This document shows, piece after piece, positions 10,779 to 21,412 of a stretch of DNA of 64,000 bases. Position 1 is the stretch's first letter. Each line of letters opens with the position of its first letter. This DNA comes from Neoaquamicrobium sediminum. Lineage in GTDB: Bacteria; Pseudomonadota; Alphaproteobacteria; Rhizobiales; Rhizobiaceae. A program made the translations under genes and the position numbers. The stretch is taken from positions 558,001 to 622,000 of the forward strand of contig NZ_JABETK010000002.1 of the NCBI RefSeq assembly GCF_013240295.1, in the 5' to 3' direction. The notes under the pieces were generated by a model. That model saw only the letters and a list, made by a program, of their open reading frames with translations, ran no database searches and was not told where the DNA came from.

Positions 10779-12034
10779 CTAAGCGGGCCTGACGAGGATG
10801 TGCTTCTTGCGGCCCAGCGAGAGTTTGATGACGCCTTCCGAAGTGAGGTCTCCAGCGCCCAGTACGCGCTTTTCGTCCGTAACCTGCTCGTCATTGACGC
10901 GCACCGCGCCGCCCTGCACATGCCGGCGCGCCTCGCCGTTGGAACCGGCAAGCCCGGCTTTCACGAAAAGCGCAAGCACGCCGATGCCCCCCCCTCAATC
11001 TCGGCCTGGTCGACCTCCACGGTCGGCAGGCTCTCGGCCAGTGCGCCTTCCTCGAAGGTCTTGCGAGCCGTCTCGGATGCCTGGTCGGCCGCCTCGCGTC
11101 CGTGCAGCATGGCGGTGACCTCGGTGGCCAGCACCTTCTTGGCGTCGTTGATTTCAGAGCCGCCGAGCGCCGCAAGCCGCGCGATCTCGTCCATCGGCAG
11201 GATCGTGAACAGCTTGAGGAAGCGCTCCACGTCGGCATCCTCGGTATTGCGCCAGTACTGCCAGAACTCGTAGGGCGACAGCAGGTCGGCATTCAGCCAT
11301 ACGGCGCCGGAAGCCGATTTGCCCATCTTGGCACCGGACGACGTGGTCAGCAGCGGCGAGGTCAGGGCATAAAGCTGCGGCGTTCCCATGCGGTGGCCGA
11401 GATCGATGCCGTTGATGATGTTGCCCCACTGGTCCGAGCCGCCCATCTGAAGCCGCGTGCCGTAGCGCTTGTTCAGCTCCACGAAATCGTAGGCCTGAAG
11501 GATCATGTAGTTGAATTCGAGGAAAGACAGCGACTGCTCGCGGTCGAGGCGCGTCTTCACGCTGTCGAACGAAAGCATGCGGTTGACCGAGAAGTGCCGG
11601 CCGACATCCCGCAGGAATTCGAGATAGTTGAGCGGGCGCAGCCACTCGGCATTGTTGATCATCAGCGCCGCGTTGCTGTCGCGATCATAGTCGAGGTAGC
11701 GCGAGAAACAGGCCTTGAGCGAGGTGATGTTGTCCTCGATCATCTCGACCGTCATCAGCTTGCGGGCTTCCTCCTTGAAAGAAGGATCGCCGACCATGCC
11801 TGTGCCGCCGCCCATCAGCGAGATAGGCCGGTGGCCCGTCTGCTGAAACCAGTGCAGCATCATGGTCTGCGTGAGATGCCCGACATGCAGGCTCGACGCC
11901 GTCGGGTCGTAGCCGATATAGGCCGTCACGGTTTCCTTGGCGAGGAGGTCGTCGAGACCGGTTTCATCCGAGATCTGGTGGATGAAGCCGCGTTCTGACA
12001 GCGTGCGCAGGAAGTCGGACTTGAAGGCGGACAT
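10779..12034 (-). CDS. tyrS: Tyrosyl-tRNA synthetase (frameshift in an 8-C run)
   Basis: Class I synthetase that charges tRNA-Tyr. It has the HIGH-like motif HVGHLTQ, the KMSKS-like motif AKMGKS, the tyrosine-pocket region YMILQAYDF and [10 protein letters not shown], and a C-terminal S4 RNA-binding domain ([16 protein letters not shown]). The frame breaks in the C8 tract at 10987-10994; one more base joins it to the S4 domain and gives 418 aa, the family length. ATG 12034 (MSAFKSDF) has GGAAAG 7 nt upstream; ATG 12049 is also in frame. An essential single-copy enzyme is unlikely to be truly broken. Divergent from anmK. Confidence 0.93.
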
Positions 12035-12138
12035 GATCGTGCTTTCCATGGAACATATTTGGCCCGCACTGCGAATGGCGCGGGAACCCGCGCGGCTTTA
12101 GCATCAAGCATGCGAGAATCACAAGAACGGCGGCGGAA

Positions 12139-13251
12139 ATGACGCTGACATGCGCGATCGGCCTGATGAGCGGCACATCGATGGACGGTACCGACCTTGC
12201 CGTTGTTACCACGGACGGGCGCGGCGACGTGCGGCGCGGCCCTGCGGGCTTCGTCGCCTACGAAGCGGCCTTCCGCCATCGTATCGAAACCGCGCTGGGT
12301 GAGGCCAGGGGTATTTCCGCACGCGAGGAGCGGCCGGGAGACCTTGCGGCGCTGGAGCGTGAGATCACGCTGCGCCACGCGGATGCGGTAAAGCGATTCC
12401 TGGCAGAGCACGGCGACATCGCCCCTCAACTGATCGGCTTTCATGGTCAGACGGTACTGCACAGGCCGGAGAAGGCCCTGACGGTGCAGCTCGGCGACGG
12501 CGCTTTGCTCGCGCGCGAAACGGGCTTGCCTGTGGTCCACGACATGCGCGCCAACGATATGGTGCATGGCGGGCAGGGCGCACCGCTCGTGCCGGCCTAC
12601 CATGCCGCGCTCGCCGCTTCGCTGCTGCAGGACCTGCAGCGATTTCCGGTGGCGTTCGTCAATATCGGCGGGATTTCCAATGTCACCTTCGTGCCCGCCG
12701 CCGGCGATCCCGTCGCCTTCGACAGCGGGCCCGGCAACGCCTTGATCGACCAATGGGTGTCGGGCGAGGGCGGCGTGCCGTTCGACGCCGACGGCATGAT
12801 CGCCAGCGAGGGCGGCGTGATACGCCCCGTCGTCGACCGTTACATGCAAAGCCCGTTCTTCGAGCGCGCCGCGCCCAAATCGCTCGACCGCAACGATTTC
12901 ACGCTCGATCTCGCCGCCGGCCTGGAACTCGCCGATGGCGCGCGCACGCTGGCAGCCGTCTCGGCCGAGGCGATCCTGGCGGCCGCCGCACACATGCCGG
13001 CCCGGCCGAAGCTCTGGATCGTCTGCGGCGGCGGGCGGCGCAACCCCCACATCGTTGCGGATCTGCGCGCCGGCGTGCCGGCCGGGGTCGAGGTTCTTTC
13101 GGCCGAGGATACCGGTCTCGACGGTGACGCCATGGAGGCGGAGGCCTGGGCCTATCTTGCCGTCCGCGCGTTGAACGGCCTGCCCCTGACCTTCCCGACA
13201 ACGACGGGCTGCCGGGAGCCGGTAACGGGCGGCGTGCTTAGCCTTCCCTGA
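12139..13251 (+). CDS. anmK: Anhydro-N-acetylmuramic acid kinase
   Basis: Phosphorylates and opens 1,6-anhydro-MurNAc released by lytic transglycosylases, feeding murein recycling. 370 aa with the ASKHA-type phosphate loop [16 protein letters not shown] at the N-terminus. Family motifs include [34 protein letters not shown] and VCGGGRRN near the C-terminus. The start ATG has a GGCGGAA-like ribosome binding site. It is divergent from tyrS (about 100 nt) and convergent with radC (8 nt), a frequent rhizobial arrangement. Confidence 0.96.
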   Translation: MTLTCAIGLMSGTSMDGTDLAVVTTDGRGDVRRGPAGFVAYEAAFRHRIETALGEARGISAREERPGDLAALEREITLRHADAVKRFLAEHGDIAPQLIGFHGQTVLHRPEKALTVQLGDGALLARETGLPVVHDMRANDMVHGGQGAPLVPAYHAALAASLLQDLQRFPVAFVNIGGISNVTFVPAAGDPVAFDSGPGNALIDQWVSGEGGVPFDADGMIASEGGVIRPVVDRYMQSPFFERAAPKSLDRNDFTLDLAAGLELADGARTLAAVSAEAILAAAAHMPARPKLWIVCGGGRRNPHIVADLRAGVPAGVEVLSAEDTGLDGDAMEAEAWAYLAVRALNGLPLTFPTTTGCREPVTGGVLSLP

Positions 13252-13259
13252 TCTGCGAT

Positions 13260-14024
13260 CTAGATGAGCTGCATGCCCTTCAGGCTCGCATGGCCGTTGC
13301 GGCCCACAATGATGTGGTCGTGAACGATCACGCCGAGCGGCTTTCCGGTCTCAATGATCGTCTTCGTCATCTCGATGTCGGCGCGCGAGGGTGTGGGATC
13401 GCCGGACGGATGGTTGTGAACAAGGATGATCGCCGTGGCCGAGAGTTCGAGTGCGCGGCGCATGACCTCGCGCGGATAGACCGGCGTGTGGTCCACCGTG
13501 CCCGACGACTGCTGCACCTCGTCGGCGATCAGGACGTTCTTCTTGTCGAGAAACAGGATGCGGAACTGCTCGCGTGGCTCGAACGCCATCGCCGCGCGGC
13601 AATAGTCGATCACTTGCGCCCATGAGCCGAGCACGGGCCGGCGGCCGATCGCGCCCCTGGCCATGCGGCTCGAAGCGGCGGCAATCGTCTTGATGTCGAG
13701 CGCGACAGCATCGCCCACACCCTCCACCTCGCGCAGCAAATGTTCAGGCGCGCCAAGCACTTCCGCGAACGAGCCGAATCGATTGATGAGCGTCTTGGCG
13801 AGCCCCTTGGTGTCTGCGCGGGGGATCGACCGGAAGAGCAGCAGTTCCAGCAACTCGTAGTCGGACAGCGCGCCGGCGCCCGCTTCCCGGAAGCGGGTTC
13901 TCAGCCTTTCGCGATGTCCGAGATAATGCGGTTTCTCCGCCGCAGCTTTCGCCGCGCGTGGCGCAGGTAGCGCTCGTTCCGCGAAGAAGCCGCGTTCGTC
14001 GCCATCGTCACCCTGCATGTTCAA
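13260..14024 (-). CDS. radC: RadC family JAMM/MPN+ protein
   Basis: 254-aa RadC-like protein; the true biochemical role of this family is not settled despite the DNA-repair name. A UPF0758 N-terminal helix-hairpin-helix region ([19 protein letters not shown]) precedes the JAB domain with the metal-binding [14 protein letters not shown] motif. It lies 42 nt downstream of map on the same strand, so the two are probably co-transcribed, as in other Rhizobiales. Confidence 0.94.
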   Translation of the reverse strand: MNMQGDDGDERGFFAERALPAPRAAKAAAEKPHYLGHRERLRTRFREAGAGALSDYELLELLLFRSIPRADTKGLAKTLINRFGSFAEVLGAPEHLLREVEGVGDAVALDIKTIAAASSRMARGAIGRRPVLGSWAQVIDYCRAAMAFEPREQFRILFLDKKNVLIADEVQQSSGTVDHTPVYPREVMRRALELSATAIILVHNHPSGDPTPSRADIEMTKTIIETGKPLGVIVHDHIIVGRNGHASLKGMQLI

Positions 14025-14066
14025 CTTTCCCCACCCCAGCTCAGGGCACAGGATAGGCGAACCGTG

Positions 14067-14894
14067 TCAGGCGGCAAGCCCCGGCCTGTCCAGACCGGCG
14101 GGAGAAAGCGTGAAGACCTCGCAGCCGTCGGCCGTCACGCCGACCGTGTGCTCATACTGCGCCGACAGCGACCGGTCGCGCGTCACCGCGGTCCAGCCAT
14201 CGGAGAGCACCTTCACATGCAGGCGGCCGAGATTGATCATCGGCTCGATGGTGAAGATCATGCCTTCGCGCATCTCCACGCCTTCGTTCGGGCTGCCGTA
14301 ATGCAGGATATTCGGCGCGTCGTGGAAGAGCCGCCCGACGCCGTGTCCGCAGAAGTCGCGGACGACCGAGCAGCGCTCGCTTTCTGCATAGGTCTGGATC
14401 GCAGCACCGATCGCGCCCGTGCGCACGCCGGGTTTCACCGCCGCGATGCCACGCGTCAGGCACTCATGGGTGACTTCCAGCAGCCTCTCGGCGGCGCGCT
14501 TGATCTGTCCGACCGGATACATGCGACTGGAATCGCCATGCCATCCGTCGAGAATGTAGGTGACGTCGATGTTGACGATGTCGCCCTCGCGCAGCGGCTT
14601 GTCGTCCGGAATGCCGTGACAGACCACATGGTTGATCGAGGTGCAGGTCGACTTTGTGTAACCGCGATAGTTCAGCGTCGCCGGCAGAGCACCGTGGTCC
14701 ATGCCGAACTCGAAGACAAAGCGGTCGATCGCGTTCGTCGTGACGCCCGGCGCGACCATGCCCGCCAACTCGTCAAGGCAGCGTGCCGTCAGGTTGCAGG
14801 CCTTGCGCATGCCCTCGAAGGCCTCGGGTCCGTAGAGCCTGATCTGCCCCGTATTGCGCTGTGGCGCGGCGTCCGCGTCGAGATAGGTGACCAT
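14067..14894 (-). CDS. map: Methionine aminopeptidase, type I
   Basis: Removes the N-terminal Met from nascent proteins using a dinuclear metal site. 275 aa starting MVTYLDADAAPQ (ATG 14894); the longer frame to 14933 lacks support. Visible motifs: NHVVCHGIPDD (His), DIVNIDVTYILDGWHGDSSR (metal Asp pair), CGHGVGRLFHDAPNILHYG (metal His) and MIFTIEPM (Glu). The order of metal ligands D, D, H, E, E is complete. It stands upstream of radC. Confidence 0.96.
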   Translation of the reverse strand: MVTYLDADAAPQRNTGQIRLYGPEAFEGMRKACNLTARCLDELAGMVAPGVTTNAIDRFVFEFGMDHGALPATLNYRGYTKSTCTSINHVVCHGIPDDKPLREGDIVNIDVTYILDGWHGDSSRMYPVGQIKRAAERLLEVTHECLTRGIAAVKPGVRTGAIGAAIQTYAESERCSVVRDFCGHGVGRLFHDAPNILHYGSPNEGVEMREGMIFTIEPMINLGRLHVKVLSDGWTAVTRDRSLSAQYEHTVGVTADGCEVFTLSPAGLDRPGLAA

Positions 14895-14948
14895 CGTCTT
14901 CCGTCCGTTGGATGCGAACCCACCATGTCGCATCGAAGCGGCTTCGCT

Positions 14949-16003
14949 TCAAGAGGAAGGGCGCGACTTCCACGAATCGGCCAGTGTCCGAACTTGCTCC
15001 TCGACGGCTGTCATCGCGTCGGCAAGGCCGGCCCGGTCTCGCAGGAGAAGGCGGGAGAGCGCGGTCTCTGCGGCGATGCTCGTCGTCACAGCCTGTTCGT
15101 GTTCGGCCGCACTCTTGCAGGCATCGGGGTTCTCCATGCGAAACCGGGCCTGCGCCGCCTGCTCGATCAGGCGCGTCAGCCGCTCCTGCAGGGCTGGCAG
15201 GAAATGCAGCCGCGTGCCGGGCAGGGGCAACCCCTCCACCCGCGTCGACCATGTCTCGTCGGCCTCGACCGGGAAGGCTCGCGTCACGGTGCCGGTGGTA
15301 ACCACATCGCCGGGTTCGATGCCGCGTCGCAGCGGACGTTCTTCGAGCCCGGCGACGAAATGGCGAAACGCGGCAAGCGGCCCGTCGAGCACATTGCGCG
15401 CGGAACCGCGATCGACCTCGACATCGTTCCTGAAAAGGACGATCTCGAACGATGCCAGTCGCTCGATCCAGTCAGTCGCCGCGTCATGGTCGATGGCCAT
15501 CATCGGGCCATGCAGCAATGCGCCGTGCATGGCGGCTGCCGCGACGGTGTCGGCTGCGGTAAATCGCCAGCCGGGGTAGATCGACTGCACGACCTCGAAA
15601 CCGTGTGCGACAGCGTCGATACAGGAAAGCAGTTCCCGGTCGTCCATATCCGCGCGCGGCGGCCGCGCGACGCGGAAGACAATCTCGGGCTCTATGCGGG
15701 GTTCCACAAACGCTGAAATGTCGAGTTCCGCCTGACCTTGCTCCGGGTCGAACCCGTATGTCGAGGTGTCGTAGGTCGGCCCCCAGATAGGCGCGCGCAC
15801 GCTGTACTCGTCCCAGATCGTGCGGTTGGTGAAGCCGATCTTCCAGCCTACCGGATGCTCGCCCCTTGCGATGCGCGCCCCGATCACGGCGTCGGCGGCT
15901 GCATAGGCCGCATCGAGGTCTAACGACGGATCGCCGTCGCTGAACGGTTCGATCTGCCGGCGCTCATCCAGCGCGGCAAGGATGGTCGTTCGATGTCTTT
16001 CAT
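14949..16003 (-). CDS. 2-keto-4-pentenoate hydratase / FAH-superfamily protein (N-terminal frameshift)
   Basis: Fumarylacetoacetate-hydrolase-fold protein similar to MhpD-type hydratases; the substrate is unknown. The body has IGFTNRTIWDEY, EPEIVFRVARP (metal Glu pair) and GDVVTTGTVTRAFPV. The clean frame starts only at GTG 15887, but the upstream bases encode the expected helical N-terminus (ILAALDERRQIEPF) in the same frame, and ATG 16003 has AGGGGG four nt upstream. One base missing near 15987 joins them and gives 351 aa. It is not obviously in an operon with the downstream map gene (55-nt gap, same strand). Confidence 0.8.
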
Positions 16004-16124
16004 GACGCCCCCTTACCCTGCGTTAGGCCATGATCGAAAAGGAATGTCCAGCGCTTCGCCGGCCATCGCAAACGCAAAGGGCGACGCAATGCGCCGCCCT
16101 CTCGTCATCTAGGGAAACCCGGGT

Positions 16125-17571
16125 TCACCCCTCGGCCGGCCATCCGGCCACGGCCTTGACCTCCAGAAAGTCTTCCAGCCCGTATTTGCCGCCTTCGCGG
16201 CCAAGGCCCGACTGCTTGTAACCGCCGAACGGGCTTCCCGCGCCGCGACCGGCACCGTTCATCTGCACCATGCCGCTGCGAAGCTGCCGGGCGACGCGGC
16301 GGGCCCGCTCGGGATCGCTCGTCTGGACGTAGCTCGACAGGCCGTAGGGCGTGTCGTTGGCGATCTCGATCGCCTCTTCCTCGGTCTCGAACGGGATCAT
16401 GGCGAGCACCGGGCCGAACACCTCCTCGCGTGCTATCGTCATGTCGTTGGAGACATCGGCAAACACCGTCGGGCGAACGTAATAACCGCGATTGAAGCCC
16501 TCGGGACGGCCCGGGCCGCCGGCCACGACCCGCGCGCCTTCCTTGATCGCGATCTCGATCAGGCCCTGCACCTTGTTGAACTGGGCCTCCGAGACGAGCG
16601 GTCCGATATGATCGCCCTGTTCGGCCGGATTGCCGACCTTCACGGTCGCGGTGTGCCGGCCGGCGATCTCGACCGCCTGATCGTAGACCGGGCGTTCGAC
16701 CAGCATGCGCGTCGGCGCATTGCACGACTGGCCGGTATTCTCGAAGCAGTGGTTAAGGCCGCGCACCACTGCGGCTTCCAGGTCGCTGTCGGCGAAGACG
16801 AGGTTGGGCGACTTGCCGCCGAGTTCGAGCGTAACGCGCTTGACCGTGTCGGCCGACGACTTGGAGACGGCGATGCCGGCCCGCGTCGAACCGGTGAACG
16901 ACATCATGTCGATGTCGGGATGCCGGGACATCGCTTCGCCCACCGACGGCCCGTCACCGTTGACCATGTTGAACACGCCGGCCGGCAGGCCCGGCCGCGT
17001 CGACGATCTCGGCAAAAACGATCGACGAAAGCGGCGCGATCTCGGACGGCTTCAGCACCACCGTGCAGCCCGCCGCGATCGCCGGCACGACCTTCAGCGT
17101 CACCTGGTTCATCGGCCAGTTCCATGGCGTGATCAGGCCGCAGACGCCGATCGGCTCGTGAACGATACGGTCGTTCGGGTTGCGCTCGTCGAGCGGGTGT
17201 TCGAAGACGAAATTCTTCAGCGTCCGGATGAACGTCTTGATGTGGTAGGCACCCACGGACGCCTGCGATTCCGTGGCCAGCTTGATCGGCGCGCCCATCT
17301 CGTCCGAGATCGCCTGGGCCATGTCGTCCATGCGCGCATTGTAGGCCTCAAGCAGCCGCTCCAGCGCTTCCACGCGTTCCTCGCGGCTGGTGCGCGACCA
17401 TGCGGGGAAGGCGCGCCGTGCCGCTGCCACGGCCTTGTCTACATCCGCCTGCGCGCCCAGCGAGATGACCGCGAAAGGCTGTTCGTCGGCGGGGTTGATC
17501 ACCTCCAGCTCGCGCGCGGCGACAGGCGCCGTCCATTTGCCGTCGATGTAGAATTCGGTCTTGCGCAGCAT
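16125..17571 (-). CDS. NAD(P)-dependent aldehyde dehydrogenase (frameshift)
   Basis: Oxidises an aldehyde to the acid; substrate not predictable. 481 aa once the extra G (CCC at 16990-16992 on plus) is removed. The N-terminal half has [10 protein letters not shown] and [11 protein letters not shown] (cofactor binding). The C-terminal half has [10 protein letters not shown] (general-base Glu), [12 protein letters not shown] (catalytic Cys), [11 protein letters not shown], and [16 protein letters not shown] near the end. ATG 17571 is preceded by AGGAGA. The gene stands alone between the hydratase and a small unknown gene. Confidence 0.9.
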
Positions 17572-17787
17572 TTCTGTCTCCTGGTCGATGGGCTCGTGAC
17601 TGCTTAATACCGCGAGCCGCCCGGCTCCAATACCACGGAGGCGACGTCGTTGGGGCAGGGCGGTCACGTGGGCCGGCTGGGGATATCCGCACATTCATGT
17701 GACATCGCTAAAATGCAATCGAATCCTTTGGCGGTTCCGAAAGGCGGGAGTGTGCAGATCGTGGGAGAGGGGCGAAAGGAGGTATCC

Positions 17788-17988
17788 GTGAGGCCCAGTT
17801 ATTCCGCCGCCCGCCACAATCTCGAAGAAGCCTATCGGCTGCTGCCGGGAGACGACGAGCTGAGCGTCAAATCGCGCCAGGCGCTGTCGATCCTGATCGA
17901 CGCAATGCTGGCGCAGGAGTTTGCTGTCGATGGCGAATCCGCAAAGGTGATCGAGTTCCCGCGCCGGATGCGCTCCGGCACGGGATAG
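17788..17988 (+). CDS. Small conserved-looking protein, unknown function
   Basis: 66 aa. I chose GTG 17788 because AAAGGAGGT lies 5 nt upstream, one of the strongest ribosome binding sites in the window; longer in-frame starts at 17650 or 17710 lack one. The product is helical and charged (HNLEEAYRLLPGDDELSVKS) with a basic tail (VIEFPRRMRSGTG). No signal peptide and no domain I recognise. It stands alone between the aldehyde dehydrogenase and a convergent secreted protein gene. Confidence 0.6.
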   Translation: MRPSYSAARHNLEEAYRLLPGDDELSVKSRQALSILIDAMLAQEFAVDGESAKVIEFPRRMRSGTG

Positions 17989-18103
17989 GTTGCGTTTCTC
18001 GGACCTGCTTCGGATCAGAACGTCCCACGTCGACTGAACGACGTGAGGCGTCTGGCGGTGCGCGGCCGCCTTTCTTGAGGAGCAGGCGGCAAGCGGCCAG
18101 CGT

Positions 18104-18472
18104 TCATCCCACGGTGGAAAGGCAGGTCAGCAAGGCGCCCTTCTTGTCGGAGAAGCCGATGGTGGCTTCCTGTCCCCCGCCGAGAAAATTTCCCGTCGCG
18201 GCGAAGGCATCCTTCAGCGGGCCGCCTTCGGGCAGCAATTGTGTGCCGTCGATGCTGTAGGTGCCCGCGCCGTTCTGCGGGAGGCTCGGGTCGGCTGCCC
18301 AGTCCGCCGTGCTCGTGCCGATGATCTGGTAGGTGCCTTGCCCGTCCAGTAGCAACGTGCCGAACGGCGCCATGCTGGTGTCGTGACAGCGGAAGATGCC
18401 TACGGGGGCATCCTGCGCGAGTGAAGGGTTGGTTGAGAAAGCAACAAGGGCGAGGGTGGCGGCAAGGCGCAT
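18104..18472 (-). CDS. Secreted small protein of unknown function
   Basis: About 122 aa with a signal peptide (MRLAATLALVAFSTNPSLAQ, likely cut after LAQ). The mature protein has two cysteines (IFRCHDTS near the start, LLTCLSTVG at the end) that could pair. It is rich in Gly and Thr with a predicted beta pattern (GTYQIIGTS, GAGTYSIDGT). ATG 18472 puts the signal peptide at the exact N-terminus; ATG 18484 is also in frame, and neither has a clear ribosome binding site. I do not recognise a named family. Confidence 0.6.
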   Translation of the reverse strand: MRLAATLALVAFSTNPSLAQDAPVGIFRCHDTSMAPFGTLLLDGQGTYQIIGTSTADWAADPSLPQNGAGTYSIDGTQLLPEGGPLKDAFAATGNFLGGGQEATIGFSDKKGALLTCLSTVG

Positions 18473-18484
18473 GTCTGCATCCAT

Positions 18485-19061
18485 CTGAGCGTTGAGAAGG
18501 CGCGCAGATTAGTCAGCCTCGGCACCTCCGGCGACGCCGCAAGATGATGAGGAAGCGCATTTCGCTATGGGCGCGGGCCATCGCGGCTTGCGGGCAAAGG
18601 AACTCGGCCTCGACGCATGATGGCCCCGGATAGCCCATTGGAAGTCAAACACGGTGGCCGTTAGCCTCGCAGTTCGCCGCTGGCGCTGTTGACTGGTATC
18701 GGTAGGCCGGATGCGCCGGCGTCGCGCAAGCGGGTCGCCAGGAAAACGACGTGCAGAGGCGCGGCGCTGTCTGCGTTGCTGAGGGGCGTGGACTCCTGAG
18801 GCGGTTTCTAGACCCCAGGGTGAGGCTCGGCCATGGGAGGCTGCCAGTGGCAAGCCGAGCCTCCAACCCCGCTGACCCCCTCGTCAGCAATCAAAGGCTG
18901 ACACTCTCGGTTGAGTCGCGCAATCAGGTTTCGCGTCAATCAACAGCTTCCGGCGTGGAGCGGCCGGCGGGAAACCACGATGGCTTCGCGCTCAGATCCG
19001 TACCGCCAAGACGGCATATTTCACGCATTAGGGGAGAAGTGCACCAAGTGCTTGAATTTTC
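18485..19061. other. 577-nt stretch with no supportable gene
   Basis: Several overlapping open frames exist here on both strands, but they are rich in Arg, Pro and Ser like random frames of high-GC DNA, and none has a ribosome binding site or a recognisable motif. The stretch ends at the 3' end of the minus-strand tRNA-Glu. It could be decayed coding DNA, but I see no family trace. Confidence 0.5.
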
Positions 19062-19137
19062 TGGCACGCCCAACGGGACTCGAACCCGTGTTTCCGCCGT
19101 GAAAGGGCGGCGTCCTAGACCGCTAGACGATGGGCGC
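19062..19137 (-). tRNA. tRNA-Glu (TTC)
   Basis: 76 nt including CCA. Minus-strand cloverleaf: acceptor GCGCCCA paired with TGGGCGT (first pair G-U), D arm ATCGTCTAGCGGTCTAGGAC, anticodon arm CCGCCCTTTCACGGCGG with anticodon TTC, and T arm CACGGGTTCGAGTCCCGT. Discriminator G then CCA encoded. Confidence 0.95.
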
Positions 19138-19229
19138 TTGCCAGAACGAGGTGGCTTATAGTGAGCATCGCAGCAACGGGCAACCCATCTTTGCACGGCA
19201 AACAGGAAAATTTCGCGTTTTGCCTGCGG

Positions 19230-20425
19230 CTATTTGCGCCGGCGGCAACGCCAGTTCCAGTCGCGCTCGGGGCCGACGTCGATATGAACGGAATTCGTGT
19301 GGCAATAGGTGCCGACGCCACCGCGACCAGGCATGCTGCGAAGGAACTTCGCGAGTTCCCATTTGCCAACGCCTGCCACCTGCACGTCAGCCGCCGCGCA
19401 ATACATGTGCAGCGAGTTGCGGGCGCCGCGGGCGCGACGGTTGCGCTCGGGATTGCGGTAGCCTGACGTTACAACGACCTTGCTGCCGTAGTGCCGCTCG
19501 ACGGTCTTGAGCACACGCACGAGAGAGGGCTTCAGGCAGGCGACGTCCACGCTTTCCGTCTGCTTGGTCAAGCCGTTGGGGGCGAGCCGGGCAAGACCGG
19601 CCGCCGAAGCGACCTGGTATGGCTCTTCACCCTCGTGCAGATCGATATCGCTGGTGTCGTCCATGCCGGAACGGCGCGAAATCTCGAACAGCGAATCGGG
19701 GCGTACGCCCGGCAGCGCTTCGCCATTCTGTGGAATGATGGGCGTCGACGCGGAAGCGTTGGCCGACGCAAGCTGAACGATTGGTTTGGAAGCTGCCGGC
19801 TCGATCTTGGGGGAGGCGGTGGCGATCAGCGGCTTGGGCGCCGGCGGCGCGGATGCGGCGCGTGCATTGGACGTGCCGAAGAAAGCTGCAAGGAAACCGC
19901 GTTTTTTAGGTTCTGCCGCCGCAACCTGCGGAGGCGGGCCGTTTTCAAGGAACTGTGTCGCCTGCTGTTTCGGCGGCTCCTCGGCTGCGGCCGGTTGCGC
20001 GGCCTCGGTTGCCGGTGCGGCGGCCGCCACAAGTTCCATATCGGCCTGCTGTGCATCGGCGGTTGCGACCTGCGGCGCGCCTGCCGGAACTTCAGGCGCC
20101 TGCTGTTCGGTACTTGCTGTTACAACCTCGGTTTCGGAGCCGGGGCGATCGTAGGGGCTGCACCCACTGCATCCGGCAGCGAAGGGTCGTTCTCGTCCAT
20201 GACGAAAGCTTCCGCCGCGCTGGCTGTCTGGTCGCTGGTAAATGTGGCGCCGGCGAAATCGTCAGCAGCCTGTGCCGTGAGAGCGGACTGATCGGATGGA
20301 TTGAAGCCGAAGAAGGTTTCTTCGTTGCCGGATGTGGCAGAGCAGGAAGCGAGGAGCGTGGATGCAAGCGCTGCGATGACAGCGCGCCGTCCTCCGCGTG
20401 CGAAGCGCGTTCCCTCGACCTTCAA
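19230..20425 (-). CDS. Lipoprotein with C-terminal M15-type (YcbK/DUF882) peptidase-like domain (frameshift)
   Basis: Probably an envelope peptidoglycan-binding or D,D-/L,D-carboxypeptidase-like protein. The start TTG 20425 is preceded by AGGAAGG and gives a lipoprotein signal (AVIAALASTLLASC). GTG 20473 is an alternative. A long Ala/Pro-rich linker of about 200 residues follows, then the M15_3 domain with SGYRNPERN, NSLHMYCAAADV (zinc His/Asp) and a C-terminal HIDVGPERDW. A missing base in the G4 run at 20142-20145 breaks the frame inside the linker; corrected length 398 aa. It lies downstream of the alpha/beta hydrolase on the same strand. Confidence 0.8.
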
Positions 20426-20630
20426 TGCAAACCCCTTCCTAGAACCGGGACGAAACTGGAATGCGGACTTCACAAAAACCTACGAAATCAGCACTTTCCC
20501 CCATGCCCGGGAACGAGACGTAACGAATCCCGAACCAAACCGCAACTATCCGGCTAGGGATGAATTGAGGCAAGATCATGATTTCCGCCGCCAAATTGCC
20601 GCGTTTTCCCGCGCTTTGAGCGGGGTCTGG

Positions 20631-21305
20631 TCAGCGAAGGCGCTTGGGGCGCGGGTCCGCGAGTTCGCCGGCAAGGCGCCGGTCGAGATAATCCGCGCAC
20701 TCGTCAAGCAGCAGCTCGGCATCGTTCGAGAAGAAGTGGTTCGCGCCTGGCAGCGTCTTCTGCGTGATCGTGATGCCCTTCTGCGTATGGAGTTTGTCCA
20801 CCAGACCCTGCACGTCCTTCGGCGGCGCGACCTTGTCGGCGTCGCCGTGGATGATCAGGCCCGAAGACGGGCAGGGCGCGAGGAACGAGAAGTCGTAGAT
20901 GTTCGGCTGCGGTGCGATCGAGATGAAACCCTCGATCTCCGGGCGGCGCATTAGAAGCTGCATGCCGATCCATGCGCCGAACGAATAGCCCGCCACCCAG
21001 CACGTCTTGGAATCGGGATGCAGCGACTGCACCCAGTCAAGCGCCGAGGCGGCGTCGGAGAGTTCACCCGTGCCGTGGTCGAATTCGCCCTGGCTGCGGC
21101 CGATGCCGCGGAAATTGAAGCGCAGCGTCGTGAAATCCCGCTTCTGGAACATATAGAACAGGTCGTAGACGATCTTGTTGTTCATCGTGCCGCCGAACTG
21201 GGGATGCGGATGAAGAATGATCGCGATGGGGGCGTTCTTTTCCTTCGAGGGCTGGTAGCGGCCCTCGAGACGACCTGCGGGACCTGCAAAAATGACTTCG
21301 GGCAT
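20631..21305 (-). CDS. Alpha/beta hydrolase
   Basis: 224 aa, alpha/beta-hydrolase fold of the dienelactone-hydrolase-like group. Oxyanion/entry motif LHPHPQFGGTMNNK, nucleophile elbow GYSFGAW (Ser), acid residue in IIHGDADKV and catalytic His in PGANHFFSND. Substrate unknown. The ATG at 21305 faces the suf promoter about 75 nt away; this hydrolase next to suf is frequent in Rhizobiales, as I recall. No signal peptide, so cytoplasmic. Confidence 0.88.
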   Translation of the reverse strand: MPEVIFAGPAGRLEGRYQPSKEKNAPIAIILHPHPQFGGTMNNKIVYDLFYMFQKRDFTTLRFNFRGIGRSQGEFDHGTGELSDAASALDWVQSLHPDSKTCWVAGYSFGAWIGMQLLMRRPEIEGFISIAPQPNIYDFSFLAPCPSSGLIIHGDADKVAPPKDVQGLVDKLHTQKGITITQKTLPGANHFFSNDAELLLDECADYLDRRLAGELADPRPKRLR

Positions 21306-21379
21306 ACTTACTCCACTTCACGCCGCATGCTGCGGCCTCGTCTCGCGCGTCAGAATCAGGGCAATCCCGCCCCTCGGTC

Positions 21380-21408
21380 TTGACGGGACAGGGCCGTCAC
21401 CCTAGAAG
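21380..21408 (+). promoter_or_regulatory. Sigma-70-type promoter of the suf gene cluster
   Basis: TTGACG (21380-21385), a 17-nt spacer, and TAGAAG (21403-21408). It points into the cysteine desulfurase gene at 21551, and the iron box at 21413-21429 lies where transcription should start. Confidence 0.55.
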
Positions 21409-21412
21409 CTAG

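Noticed and set aside
14064..15716. 550-aa plus-strand ORF over map and the hydratase
   Set aside because: Antisense shadow of two well-supported minus-strand genes.
18751..19161. 136-aa ORF over the tRNA-Glu region
   Set aside because: Its last 30 residues are the antisense of the tRNA-Glu gene, a common false prediction; no ribosome binding site and no motif.
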